IMG/VR virus record: IMGVR_UViG_3300046680_000838
Coordinates: 1-36,487 of that record
Reading direction: 5' to 3' (one strand)
Length of the DNA stretch: 36,487 nt
Source of the DNA: a virus
The notes below the pieces were generated by a model that was not told the DNA's origin, made no database searches, and saw only the letters and a program-made list of their open reading frames with translations. Shown one piece after another: positions 29,657-36,487 of this stretch. The position numbers and the translations under genes were made by a program. Within the stretch, counting starts at the first letter, position 1. Each line of letters starts with the position of its first letter.

Positions 29657-31417
29657 ATGACAACAACCGACGCCACTCCCATCCGCGATAACCGCCGTCA
29701 GGCCAAGTTCCTCTACTGGACCGGTCTGCGGATCTGCGCGATTGCAGAAATGCTGGATGAAAAGGAAAAGACCGTTCATGCGTGGAAAACGCGTGATGAA
29801 TGGGATAGGGCCGATAACGTCGAGCGCATAGGCGGTGCCCTGGAAGCGCGCCTGGTGCAACTGATCCTTAAGGACGGTAAGACCGGTGGTGATTTCAAGG
29901 AAATTGACCTGCTGCACCGTCAGTTGGAACGGCAGGCCCGGATCGAGCGGTACAAGGCCGGCGGTACCGACACCGACCTCAACCCGAACCTGGCCAAACG
30001 CAACGAAGGTCCGAAGAAGAAAGCGGCTCGAAACGAGTTCAGTGAAGAGCAGATTGAGCAACTGACCGAGGCGTTCAAAGACGGCTGCTTTGGCTATCAG
30101 TTGGACTGGTACCGAGCGAGCAATCAGCGCACCAGGGCAATTCTGAAAAGCCGGCAGATCGGCGCCACCTACTACTTTGCCCGAGAGGCGTTCATTGATG
30201 CCCTGGTCACCGGACGCAATCAGATTTTCCTGTCAGCGTCGAAGAACCAGGCACACATATTCAAGGCATACATTCAAGGCTTCGCCCGCGAGGTGTGCGG
30301 TGTTGAGCTCACCGGTGACCCGATCATTCTGGCCAATGGCGCCGAGCTGCATTTCCTTGGTACCAACGCCCGAACCGCTCAGGGTTACCACGGTAATTTT
30401 TACTTCGACGAATTCTTCTGGACGTTCAAGTTTAACGAGCTGAACAAGGTCGCCAGCGGCATGGCGATGCAGAAGCAATACCGCCGCACCTACTTCTCGA
30501 CACCATCGAGCATGGCGCATGAGGCCTACACATTCTGGACCGGCGAGCGATTCAACAAGGGCAAGCCGGTGGCGCAGCGGCTGAAACTCGACGTTTCGCA
30601 CGACGCGCTGCAGCAGGGCCGGCTGTGCGAGGACCGGATCTGGCGCCAGATCGTCACGATCCTTGATGCCGAGCAGCGCGGCTGTGATCTGTTCGACCTG
30701 GAGGAGCTGCGCCTTGAGTACAACGCGGACGCCTTCGCGAACTTGCTCATGTGCCAGTTCGTCGACGACGGGGCGAGTATCTTCCCGCTCAACGTCCTGC
30801 AGCCTTGCATGGTCGACAGTTGGGTCGAGTGGTCCGAGGACTACAAACCTTTTGCTGCAAGGCCGTTTGCCGATCGGCAGGTTTGGATTGGCTATGACCC
30901 AGCGGAAACAGGCGACAGCTCCGGTCTGGTGGTCGTGGCCCCGCCAACTGTTCCAGGTGGAAAATTCCGCGTGCTCGAGCGCCACCAGTTCCGCGGTATG
31001 GACTTCGCCGCGCAGGCCGAGGCGATCCGCTTGGTCACGATGCGCTACTGGGTGACGTACATCGGAATCGACATCACGGGCATGGGCTCTGGCGTCGCCC
31101 AGCTGGTGCGCCAATTTTTCCCCAACGTGACGACCTTCAGCTATTCCCCCGAGGTCAAGACGCGGCTGGTGCTCAAGGCCTACGACGTTATTCACAAAGG
31201 ACGCTTGGAGTTCGACGCCGGCTGGATCGACATGGCCCAGTCGCTCATGGCGATTCGCAAAACCATCACGGCCAGTGGCCGGCAGTTCACTTACACGGCA
31301 GGCCGCACCGACGAGACCGGACATGCGGATCTCGCATGGGCGCTTTTCCACGCATTACAGAACGAACCGCTTGAGGGGCAAACCTCAACGAATACCGGTT
31401 TCATGGAGATTTATTGA
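29657..31417 (+). CDS. P: Large terminase ATPase GpP
   Basis: 586 residues. N-terminal helix-turn-helix at about 15-45 (RQAKFLYWTGLRICAIAEMLDEKEKTVHAWKTRDEWD). ATPase with variant Walker A ILKSRQIGATYYFAREAF and Walker B FYFDEFFW. C-terminal nuclease-like domain with VWIGYDPAETGDSSGLVVVAPP. It drives DNA into the prohead with M. It runs opposite to the rest of the head genes, as in P2. Confidence 0.95.
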   Translation: MTTTDATPIRDNRRQAKFLYWTGLRICAIAEMLDEKEKTVHAWKTRDEWDRADNVERIGGALEARLVQLILKDGKTGGDFKEIDLLHRQLERQARIERYKAGGTDTDLNPNLAKRNEGPKKKAARNEFSEEQIEQLTEAFKDGCFGYQLDWYRASNQRTRAILKSRQIGATYYFAREAFIDALVTGRNQIFLSASKNQAHIFKAYIQGFAREVCGVELTGDPIILANGAELHFLGTNARTAQGYHGNFYFDEFFWTFKFNELNKVASGMAMQKQYRRTYFSTPSSMAHEAYTFWTGERFNKGKPVAQRLKLDVSHDALQQGRLCEDRIWRQIVTILDAEQRGCDLFDLEELRLEYNADAFANLLMCQFVDDGASIFPLNVLQPCMVDSWVEWSEDYKPFAARPFADRQVWIGYDPAETGDSSGLVVVAPPTVPGGKFRVLERHQFRGMDFAAQAEAIRLVTMRYWVTYIGIDITGMGSGVAQLVRQFFPNVTTFSYSPEVKTRLVLKAYDVIHKGRLEFDAGWIDMAQSLMAIRKTITASGRQFTYTAGRTDETGHADLAWALFHALQNEPLEGQTSTNTGFMEIY

Positions 31418-32469
31418 TGAGCAAGCGCCGTAGCAGGACCCAGCAGTTGACCGCTTCTGCCCAACCCGTGATCGAGGGGGAGCTACTGCCGGCAGCGGGC
31501 GGCAAGATGGAGGCCTTCACCTTCGGAGACCCCACTCCAGTGCTTGATGAACGGGGGATTCTCGACTACCTGGAGTGCTGGCTGAACGGTCGGTGGTACG
31601 AGCCGCCGATGTCCCTTGACGGGTTGGCCAAGTCTTCCCGGGCCAGCGTGTTTCTGCAGTCGGGCCTGAACTTCAAACGCAACATGCTGGCTCGCACCTT
31701 CATTCCGCACAAGTTACTCTCACGTCAGACCTTCGAGCAATTCGCCCTGGATTTCCTCTGGTGCGGCAACGGTTATTTGGAAAAGCGGGAAAACATGCTG
31801 CGCAGCACGTTGGGCCTGCAGCCCGCCCTGGGCAAGTACATGCGACGCGGTGTGGACCTTGAAACCTATTACCAGGTTCGCGGCTGGCGAGATGAGCACG
31901 AATTCAAGCGAGGGACCGTTTACCACCAGCGCGAGGCGGACATTAACCAAGAAATCTACGGCCTGCCGGAGTGGCTGCCAGCACTGCAGAGTGCGCTGCT
32001 CAACGAGTCCGCCACCTTGTTCCGGCGCAAGTACTACAACAACGGGAGTCACGCCGGTTTCATCATGTACATGACCGACACCGCGCAGAACGAGACGGAC
32101 GTTGCCGCGTTGCGTAGCGCGCTGAAGTCCGCCAAAGGGCCAGGGAATTTCCGGAACCTGTTCATGTACGCCCCGGGAGGCAAGAAGGACGGCATTCAGT
32201 TGATTCCCGTCAGTGAGGTCGCGGCGAAAGATGAATTCGGCTCGATCAAGAATATCAGCCGCGACGACATGCTCGCAGCGCTACGCATTCCCCCTCAGTT
32301 GATGGGCATCGTGCCGCAAAACGCAGGCGGTTTCGGCTCGATTAAAGAGGCCGCGCAGATCTGGGCAATGAACGAGCTCGAGCCGATCCAGGCACGTTTG
32401 CAGCAGGTCAATGAATGGTTGGGGGAAGAGGTAATTCGCTGGAAACCACTGGAGCCAGGCCCGGACTAA
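31414..32469 (+). CDS. Q: Portal protein GpQ
   Basis: 351 residues, P2 portal: PTPVLDERGILDYLECWLNGRWYEPPMSLDGLAKSSRASVFLQSGLNFKRNMLARTFIPHKLLSRQTF and IPPQLMGIVPQNAGGFGSIKEAAQIWAMNELEPIQARLQQVNEWLG. Forms the dodecameric portal ring at the head vertex. Start overlaps the P stop (ATGA); ends with a double stop TAATAA. Confidence 0.95.
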   Translation: MMSKRRSRTQQLTASAQPVIEGELLPAAGGKMEAFTFGDPTPVLDERGILDYLECWLNGRWYEPPMSLDGLAKSSRASVFLQSGLNFKRNMLARTFIPHKLLSRQTFEQFALDFLWCGNGYLEKRENMLRSTLGLQPALGKYMRRGVDLETYYQVRGWRDEHEFKRGTVYHQREADINQEIYGLPEWLPALQSALLNESATLFRRKYYNNGSHAGFIMYMTDTAQNETDVAALRSALKSAKGPGNFRNLFMYAPGGKKDGIQLIPVSEVAAKDEFGSIKNISRDDMLAALRIPPQLMGIVPQNAGGFGSIKEAAQIWAMNELEPIQARLQQVNEWLGEEVIRWKPLEPGPD

Positions 32470-32564
32470 TAAAAACCGGATGGCCCTTCGGTTACATGCA
32501 TTGCTTCTCATCGATCTCGCGGCTTGGACCAGCGGGATGATCTACCTATTTATAGCTGGGCGTT

Positions 32565-32659
32565 GATAGGATTTCTTATGGGCAGAGGGTCGTCTTACCG
32601 CGATCTCCTGCTTATTGGTCCTGCGGTCATGGCTCTGCCCCTTTCTATTTTCTCCTATC
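32565..32659. repeat. Nested inverted repeats, structured element
   Basis: Three arms nest: GATAGGA (32565-32571) with TCCTATC (32653-32659); GGGCAGAG (32580-32587) with CTCTGCCC (32633-32640); ACCGC (32597-32601) with GCGGT (32623-32627). TCCTGC is also directly repeated in the core. The result is one long cruciform or RNA stem with bulges. It could be part of the packaging (cos) site, a terminator for Q, or a small structured RNA. Confidence 0.55.
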
Positions 32660-32689
32660 ATCAAAGCTGTTGCTGAAAACGAGGAGCGC

Positions 32690-32717
32690 CGGGCATAGTG
32701 TTCATTCGTGTTCAAGC
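32690..32717. repeat. Second copy of the cro-start repeat
   Basis: CGGGCATAGTGTTCAT (32690-32705) is identical to 10646-10661, the start codon region of the cro-like gene. It continues as GTGTTCATTC-GTGTTCAAGC with the same 10-base phase. On the minus strand MNTMP can be read but the frame then departs from Cro, so it is either a gene-start remnant or a shared operator. Confidence 0.5.
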
Positions 32718-32822
32718 GTAATGTACGCGGCATTCAAAGCCTCTGCGCACATGCTGAGCGGGCTCGCGGGCCGATTGCAATTTGCGGTTCAGCGCTGATC
32801 AATTTTCTACAAGGGTTATGGT

Positions 32823-33938
32823 ATGGCGGATCCAAAGACTAGGGACATTAAACGAGTACCACTTAAGGATTTGAACTTTGACCCTCATAACCCCAGGTTC
32901 GCCCGTTATTTCGCTGATGGTGAGCAGCCTGTAGAGCAAGTCATTGATCGAATGATCAAGGCTGAAAATGTCCAGGAGCTCATGGGCTCTATTGGCGAAC
33001 AAGGGTATTTTTCCGGTGAGCCTTTGTTGGTAGCCAAAGTTTCGGGAAAATTGTACGTTGTGGAAGGCAATAGGCGTTTAGCTGCACTAAAGCTGCTTGC
33101 CGGAATTATCATTCCTGAAAACCTGCTTCCATCCATCGAGGCCTTGAAAAGTGAGGCCAAAGAGATACCTACTGAGGTCGAATGCATAATCTTTGAAGCT
33201 CGTGAAGATATCCTTAGGTATTTGGGGTACCGACATATTACAGGCCCAAAACGATGGGACTCTTTGTCGAAAGCTAGATATCTGAAACAGCTAAAAGATA
33301 CTTTTTATAATGGTCTGCCAGAGGATGAGCAGTTAAGGGCTATAGCCAAAGAAATTGGCAGTCGTAAGGATTATGTAGCCCAGATGCTTACCGGTTTAGC
33401 GGTATTTGACAGGGCGAGCGAAAAAGATTTTTACGGACTTCAGCGCGTTAAGGCAAATGACGTTGATTTTAGCGTTTTAACTACCGCGCTCTCATACAGC
33501 AATATTTCAAAGTTCCTAGGGCTGGAAAGTCGAACAGACATAACTGCAGCGAACCTCGATGACACTGCCTCTCATGACCTTTTTTCATGGATGTTCGCGC
33601 AGGATCAACAGGGCGATACAATCCTTGGCGAGTCGCGCAACCTTCGCAAACTTTCAGCGGTAGTGGCGAATGATGTTTCACGCGATGTCCTCAGAAGAGA
33701 TAAGAATCTTGCTGTCGCCTACTTGCACACAGAAGGCCCGTCAAACGCATTTACTAAAACTGTTGATGCATCTTTAAAAAAGCTAAACGAGGCGTACGCT
33801 CTTGTTCCAACAGTTGATAGTTTTTCTGAGGAAAATAGAGCGGCTTTAAATAAAATAACGACTTTGTCAGAAGACTTAGTGGGTATGATTACCAGGGCGT
33901 TGAGAAAGCAAAAAATGGAGCGGGATTCTGATGACTGA
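32823..33938 (+). CDS. ParB-domain protein with HTH (cargo module)
   Basis: 371 residues. The N-terminal ParB/Sulfiredoxin-like domain is at about 10-95, with NPRFARYF and the signature VVEGNRRLAALKLL at 79-92. A ParB-like helix-turn-helix follows at about 171-190 (LRAIAKEIGSRKDYVAQML). The C-terminal half is helical and not recognised. ParB-type domains bind and hydrolyse CTP or act as nucleases in partition and several defence proteins. No ParA gene is adjacent, so plasmid-style partition is unlikely. AT-rich and overlapping the next gene by eight bases, it forms a translationally coupled pair. Confidence 0.8.
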   Translation: MADPKTRDIKRVPLKDLNFDPHNPRFARYFADGEQPVEQVIDRMIKAENVQELMGSIGEQGYFSGEPLLVAKVSGKLYVVEGNRRLAALKLLAGIIIPENLLPSIEALKSEAKEIPTEVECIIFEAREDILRYLGYRHITGPKRWDSLSKARYLKQLKDTFYNGLPEDEQLRAIAKEIGSRKDYVAQMLTGLAVFDRASEKDFYGLQRVKANDVDFSVLTTALSYSNISKFLGLESRTDITAANLDDTASHDLFSWMFAQDQQGDTILGESRNLRKLSAVVANDVSRDVLRRDKNLAVAYLHTEGPSNAFTKTVDASLKKLNEAYALVPTVDSFSEENRAALNKITTLSEDLVGMITRALRKQKMERDSDD

Positions 33939-34935
33939 TCTTTTTCAGAAGTTAGATATTCCACCTAAAGATGCAAAAGGCTTTCTCTGGACTGATTACG
34001 TTGAGTTGAGGTGTTTAACTAGTCTCGACGGATTATACGGTGAAGGTCAGGTGGTGGACCTTGAAACCGAGTCGGACGAACTTATGGTTGACGAGGAAGC
34101 TGATAATGACGATTTTTTTGAGGGTGAAGATGAACCAGTTGATGTAGCTGGGGAGTTCCTTAAAAATAATGAAGCTGTAGCACGAAAGTGGGCTGACATT
34201 AGCGCTAGATTAAGTTCTCGTAAAATTTCGATGGAAGGTTATTGGCCCTTCGATATCCGTGAAGGGATTTTATACCGGAAGTTTGATGTCGCTAATCGGC
34301 GGCACGTCCTCTATGTCGCGTTGTTGGTAGCATCTGCATTGCGGTATTGCGTGAAAACACGTCAGAGTGAGGTGACTGCGAGCTTGGAAGAAATTGGCTT
34401 TCACCTTTTCAAGTCGTTGATGCCTTCTGGATGGCAGGTGCGGCCATTTGGTGCTCATCAAAATATTGCGGATGGATTCACAGGTACGTTGGGACAGAAG
34501 TTTGCCAGCCTCGCAGCGGAAGTGTATCCAAGATATGTGAGGCCAGAAAATCAGTTCGCTCCGAGTAATACTGGTGACGGTGGTTTAGATATTGTAGCTT
34601 GGCACTCGCTAGGGGACGCCACTAGAGGCCATATTCCGGTCGCATTTGCTCAGTGCGGATGTTCCCCTGGAGATTGGGAGCACAAACAGTTTGAAGGCTC
34701 CCCTGCAAATATGGATCAGAAAATTAGCCTGCAACATCCAGCGTCTAATTTTTATATCATGCCTCATGATATGCGAAGTTTGACAGGAGGTTGGGAGCGA
34801 GGCGATCACATCGGAACGGTAATATTACTCGACCGAGTTAGGATTATCCGGTTAGTAGAGCAGTATGCTTTGCCGGATACATTTCCCATTTGGCCGTTCG
34901 TGCAGGAAGCTGCTCAACTCAGGTTAGCAATTTAG
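33931..34935 (+). CDS. Putative restriction-endonuclease-like protein (334 aa)
   Basis: Not identified with a named family. Residues 42-72 are a highly acidic linker (ETESDELMVDEEADNDDFFEGEDE). The second half holds GDGGLDIVAW at 215-224 and VAFAQCGC at 237-244, about 20 residues apart. GDGG(I/L)D followed by a hydrophobic strand ending in Q/E-x-K/C is the layout of PD-(D/E)xK endonucleases such as Mrr-like enzymes; here the third position reads QC rather than QxK, so the active site is non-canonical and the call is inference. The neighbouring methyltransferase supports a restriction role. Its stop overlaps that of the convergent methyltransferase gene by four bases. Confidence 0.65.
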   Translation: MTDLFQKLDIPPKDAKGFLWTDYVELRCLTSLDGLYGEGQVVDLETESDELMVDEEADNDDFFEGEDEPVDVAGEFLKNNEAVARKWADISARLSSRKISMEGYWPFDIREGILYRKFDVANRRHVLYVALLVASALRYCVKTRQSEVTASLEEIGFHLFKSLMPSGWQVRPFGAHQNIADGFTGTLGQKFASLAAEVYPRYVRPENQFAPSNTGDGGLDIVAWHSLGDATRGHIPVAFAQCGCSPGDWEHKQFEGSPANMDQKISLQHPASNFYIMPHDMRSLTGGWERGDHIGTVILLDRVRIIRLVEQYALPDTFPIWPFVQEAAQLRLAI

Positions 34936-35873
34936 GTCCAGATGTCTGGCAGAGCTCTCGCCACTGCTTCGAATAGCGGTGGCGGAACTGCATTCCCGAC
35001 CACTGTGTATCGCATATTAAGGGAGGCAGTCTTCGTGTCGGGGAAAATCAGATCGCCAAATCCTTGTAGTCTTGCTGCTTCGCGATAACTGAATCGACGC
35101 GCAGCACCATCGTGCTCAAACTTCCAAACATTATGTTCAAGCTTCACCATTGGTGGGCTCATTGGATGAAGGGGCATATGGCGGGGGTTCGCTACAATCG
35201 TTCTGGACTGCTGTTCCCATGCGTTTCTGCGATCGCGGGATAGGTAATACCAGTGGAAAGGCAAATCATAGAACTCGCCCGCAGGCCACTCTGGCATATC
35301 GCCGATTGCGTCGCGCATCGTTACGCCAGCATGTAGTTTGTCTTCACCATGAGTCGCTTCTGGAAAAGCATATTTAATGCCGAAGTCTTTACGAATTCCA
35401 ACGATAAAGATTCTTTTGCGTTCCTGAGCTACGCCGTATTCCGCAGCGTTTAAGATCTCTGCGCTGACTTCATAACCCGCTTCTGTAAAAACCTTGAATT
35501 GGTCCTCCAAAAGGTGGCGAAAGTTTTTTCGGAACATTCCAGACACATTTTCTACAATAAAAGCCTTTGGTTTTATCTGCCGTAATGCCCTAGCAAATTC
35601 GAGGTAGAGAGTGTTGATTTTACGGTCGGGATTACGTTGTCCGCCTTGACTAAACCCTTGGCACGGATAGCAACCAACGAGCAGCTCCGCATTAGGGAAG
35701 TTTTCAATCGTGGTGACGCTTCCCCGAATATAATCAGTTTCGGGATGGTTCGCTAAGTAGACATCGCGAGCGTAATGCATGACGTCATTGGCCATCAATA
35801 CGTCAAACCCAGCTCGCAGAATACCTGCGTCTGAACCCCCACAACCTGAAAACAAAGATACAGCTGATGGCAT
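34932..35873 (-). CDS. DNA cytosine-5 methyltransferase
   Basis: 313 residues with the full set of C5-methylase motifs: I, VSLFSGCGGSDAGILRAGF (5-23, AdoMet site); IV, CYPCQGFS (68-75, nucleophile Cys71); VI, FIVENV (105-110); VIII, QERKRIFIVG (150-159); IX, RRFSYREAARLQGF (259-272); X, YTVVGNAVPPPL (289-300). The target-recognition region between VIII and IX is short, about 100 residues; the recognised sequence cannot be read from it. No degeneration is seen, so it should be active. GAGGGG lies 8 bases before the ATG. It probably protects self DNA from the convergent neighbour. Confidence 0.93.
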   Translation of the reverse strand: MPSAVSLFSGCGGSDAGILRAGFDVLMANDVMHYARDVYLANHPETDYIRGSVTTIENFPNAELLVGCYPCQGFSQGGQRNPDRKINTLYLEFARALRQIKPKAFIVENVSGMFRKNFRHLLEDQFKVFTEAGYEVSAEILNAAEYGVAQERKRIFIVGIRKDFGIKYAFPEATHGEDKLHAGVTMRDAIGDMPEWPAGEFYDLPFHWYYLSRDRRNAWEQQSRTIVANPRHMPLHPMSPPMVKLEHNVWKFEHDGAARRFSYREAARLQGFGDLIFPDTKTASLNMRYTVVGNAVPPPLFEAVARALPDIWT

Positions 35874-35891
35874 TTATGAACCCCTCTGAGC

Positions 35892-35935
35892 GACGGCGAT
35901 TATACGGGTTCATGAGGTTTTATACAGTCCACCTA
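35892..35935 (-). promoter_or_regulatory. Promoter of the methyltransferase gene
   Basis: A perfect -10 TATAAT lies at 35904-35899, giving a leader of about 20 bases. The -35 is weak at the usual distance (CTGTAT). Upstream the stretch from GTATAAAACC to ACCCGTATAA is an imperfect palindrome around CATG covering the -10, which could be a control site, for example methyltransferase autoregulation. Having its own promoter allows methylase expression independent of the ParB/nuclease operon. Confidence 0.55.
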
Positions 35936-36019
35936 TCCATAAACCCTGGGAGAAAACCTAGCTTTCACGATCTGGTCAGCTGCTCCTGCATAGATCCGCG
36001 CAGGGCAGGATAGCAATCG

Positions 36020-36049
36020 CCTTACCGTCTGCTTACCAAGACGGTAAGG
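36020..36049 (-). terminator. Perfect 11-bp hairpin after the second primase gene
   Basis: CCTTACCGTCT (36020-36030), loop GCTTACCA, AGACGGTAAGG (36039-36049), 12 bases beyond the primase-like stop. No T tract follows, so rho-independent termination is doubtful; a third CTTACC in the loop hints at a protein-binding repeat. Placed here as a possible transcript end. Confidence 0.45.
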
Positions 36050-36061
36050 GCTGGCGTCACT

Positions 36062-36487
36062 TCATTGGCCTTGAATCGGGGCGACTTTCTTGAACACCCA
36101 GCACTTGGTGGTGGTTTTCCGAATAATGCTGTCTACCGCCTTCATCCCCAAAAACTGAGGTTCCTTGCAGCGTTTAAGTGCGTTGGTGACGTCGGTGCCG
36201 ATGATGGACTGAATGCCATTGGCAGCGAACAGTTCGACCAGGTGCTGCATGTTCAGGGCGATCAGTTGCGAGTCCTTGGAGTGGTTATAGATGATGCCCT
36301 TGGTCTCCAGCTGCAGGAGCGCGCCCCAGAAGTCTGCGACCACGTCAGCTTGTGGCGGCTCGACGGTTCCGATGGCGTCCAGCTCGGGGACGGGCAGGCC
36401 CATAGCTTTGGAGAGGTTTTTGATCTCGACGCCAAGCAGATCCCGCATCGACCGATTGCGGCTGCGCATCAACTCTTTCAGCAACAC
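36062..36487 (-). CDS. Second primase-like protein, C-terminal part (cut by window edge)
   Basis: At least 141 residues, open to the right edge. The C-terminus (NHSKDSQLIALNMQHLVELFAANGIQ...FLGMKAVDSIIRKTTTKCWVFKK) aligns with the end of the primase-helicase at 6111-8921 (NHSKKDNVIAINLNEFVERAAEHRQ...FLESNKAVDSAVRAYQ...VKCWMF). The two are clearly related but diverged, so this is not a recent duplication. It shows a second replication module of the same family on the same strand just right of the cargo. The domains with catalytic residues, if present, lie outside the window. Confidence 0.8.
   Translation of the reverse strand: MLLKELMRSRNRSMRDLLGVEIKNLSKAMGLPVPELDAIGTVEPPQADVVADFWGALLQLETKGIIYNHSKDSQLIALNMQHLVELFAANGIQSIIGTDVTNALKRCKEPQFLGMKAVDSIIRKTTTKCWVFKKVAPIQGQ

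Larger units (their letters stand above)
32470..32822. other. Non-coding region after Q, probable cos region
   Basis: About 350 bases with no gene. In P2 the cohesive end lies just beyond the 3' end of Q, so cos is expected here. I could not identify the P2 cohesive-end sequence itself. The region holds a nested inverted repeat (32565-32659) and a copy of the cro-start repeats (32690-32717). The ParB-domain gene begins at its right edge. Confidence 0.5.

Noticed and set aside
30233-31351. 372-residue open frame on the minus strand
   Set aside because: Antisense shadow of the terminase gene P with its Walker motifs.
32470-32822. Direct assignment of the P2 cohesive-end sequence
   Set aside because: The P2 end sequence as I remember it is not found; only position supports a cos site here.
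32823-33938. Plasmid partition system based on the ParB domain
   Set aside because: No ParA gene is next to it and no array of centromere repeats is seen; the operon partner and the methylase point to a defence context instead.
1-36487. CRISPR arrays, insertion sequences and transposases
   Set aside because: No regularly spaced repeats of CRISPR type, no transposase motifs and no terminal inverted repeats with target duplications were seen.

Overview
The window is a Pseudomonas-type chromosome segment holding most of an integrated P2-like (phiCTX-like) myophage. The evidence is a near complete set of P2 head, tail, baseplate and lysis genes in P2 order, a programmed E/E' frameshift, an Ogr-type zinc-finger activator, a TOPRIM primase-helicase in place of P2 gpA, and a tyrosine integrase beside a 46-bp copy of the 3' half of a tRNA-Gly(CCC). 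Genus is inferred from the tRNA sequence, the phage type and the style of the left-flank genes; species cannot be read from the sequence.

Layout. 1-1841 is chromosomal flank: a one-TM hypothetical protein, a small protein with a structured leader, and the terminator that would follow the intact tRNA. 1842-1887 is the attachment core. 1888-5561 holds the integrase and an accessory zone: two AT-rich membrane-protein genes, an AlpA-type regulator, and a decayed second alpA copy. 5599-10661 is the leftward early operon (small ORFs, primase-helicase, Ogr, CII-like and Cro-like proteins). 10691-11390 is the switch, with divergent cro and cI and a small ORF after cI. 11421-29500 is the leftward late region in the order D, U, T, E'/E, FII, FI, tail fibre assembly, fibre H, I, J, W, V, S, R, lysC/lysB, a small ORF, endolysin, holin, X, L, M, N, O. 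The terminase ATPase (P) and portal (Q) genes run rightward from 29657 to 32469. The probable cos region follows.

32823-35873 is an AT-rich cargo module at the cos-proximal end, the position where P2 carries tin and old. It encodes a ParB-domain protein with a helix-turn-helix, a protein with a GDGGLD...AQC signature suggestive of a restriction-endonuclease fold, and, convergently, a complete cytosine-C5 DNA methyltransferase. I read this as a prophage-borne restriction-modification-like defence module whose ParB-like component is not part of classical type II systems. It is the best candidate for an undescribed system here.

The right edge cuts a second, diverged copy of the primase C-terminus. 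No second att site or whole tRNA-Gly appears, so the element extends beyond the window or abuts a second related element.

Regulation: three late intergenic regions share TGT-N13-ACA dyads (candidate Ogr sites). The early promoter has a CAAANNTTTG operator in its spacer. A 10-bp-phased GTGTTCA repeat occurs upstream of int, over the cro start, and upstream of the cargo module.
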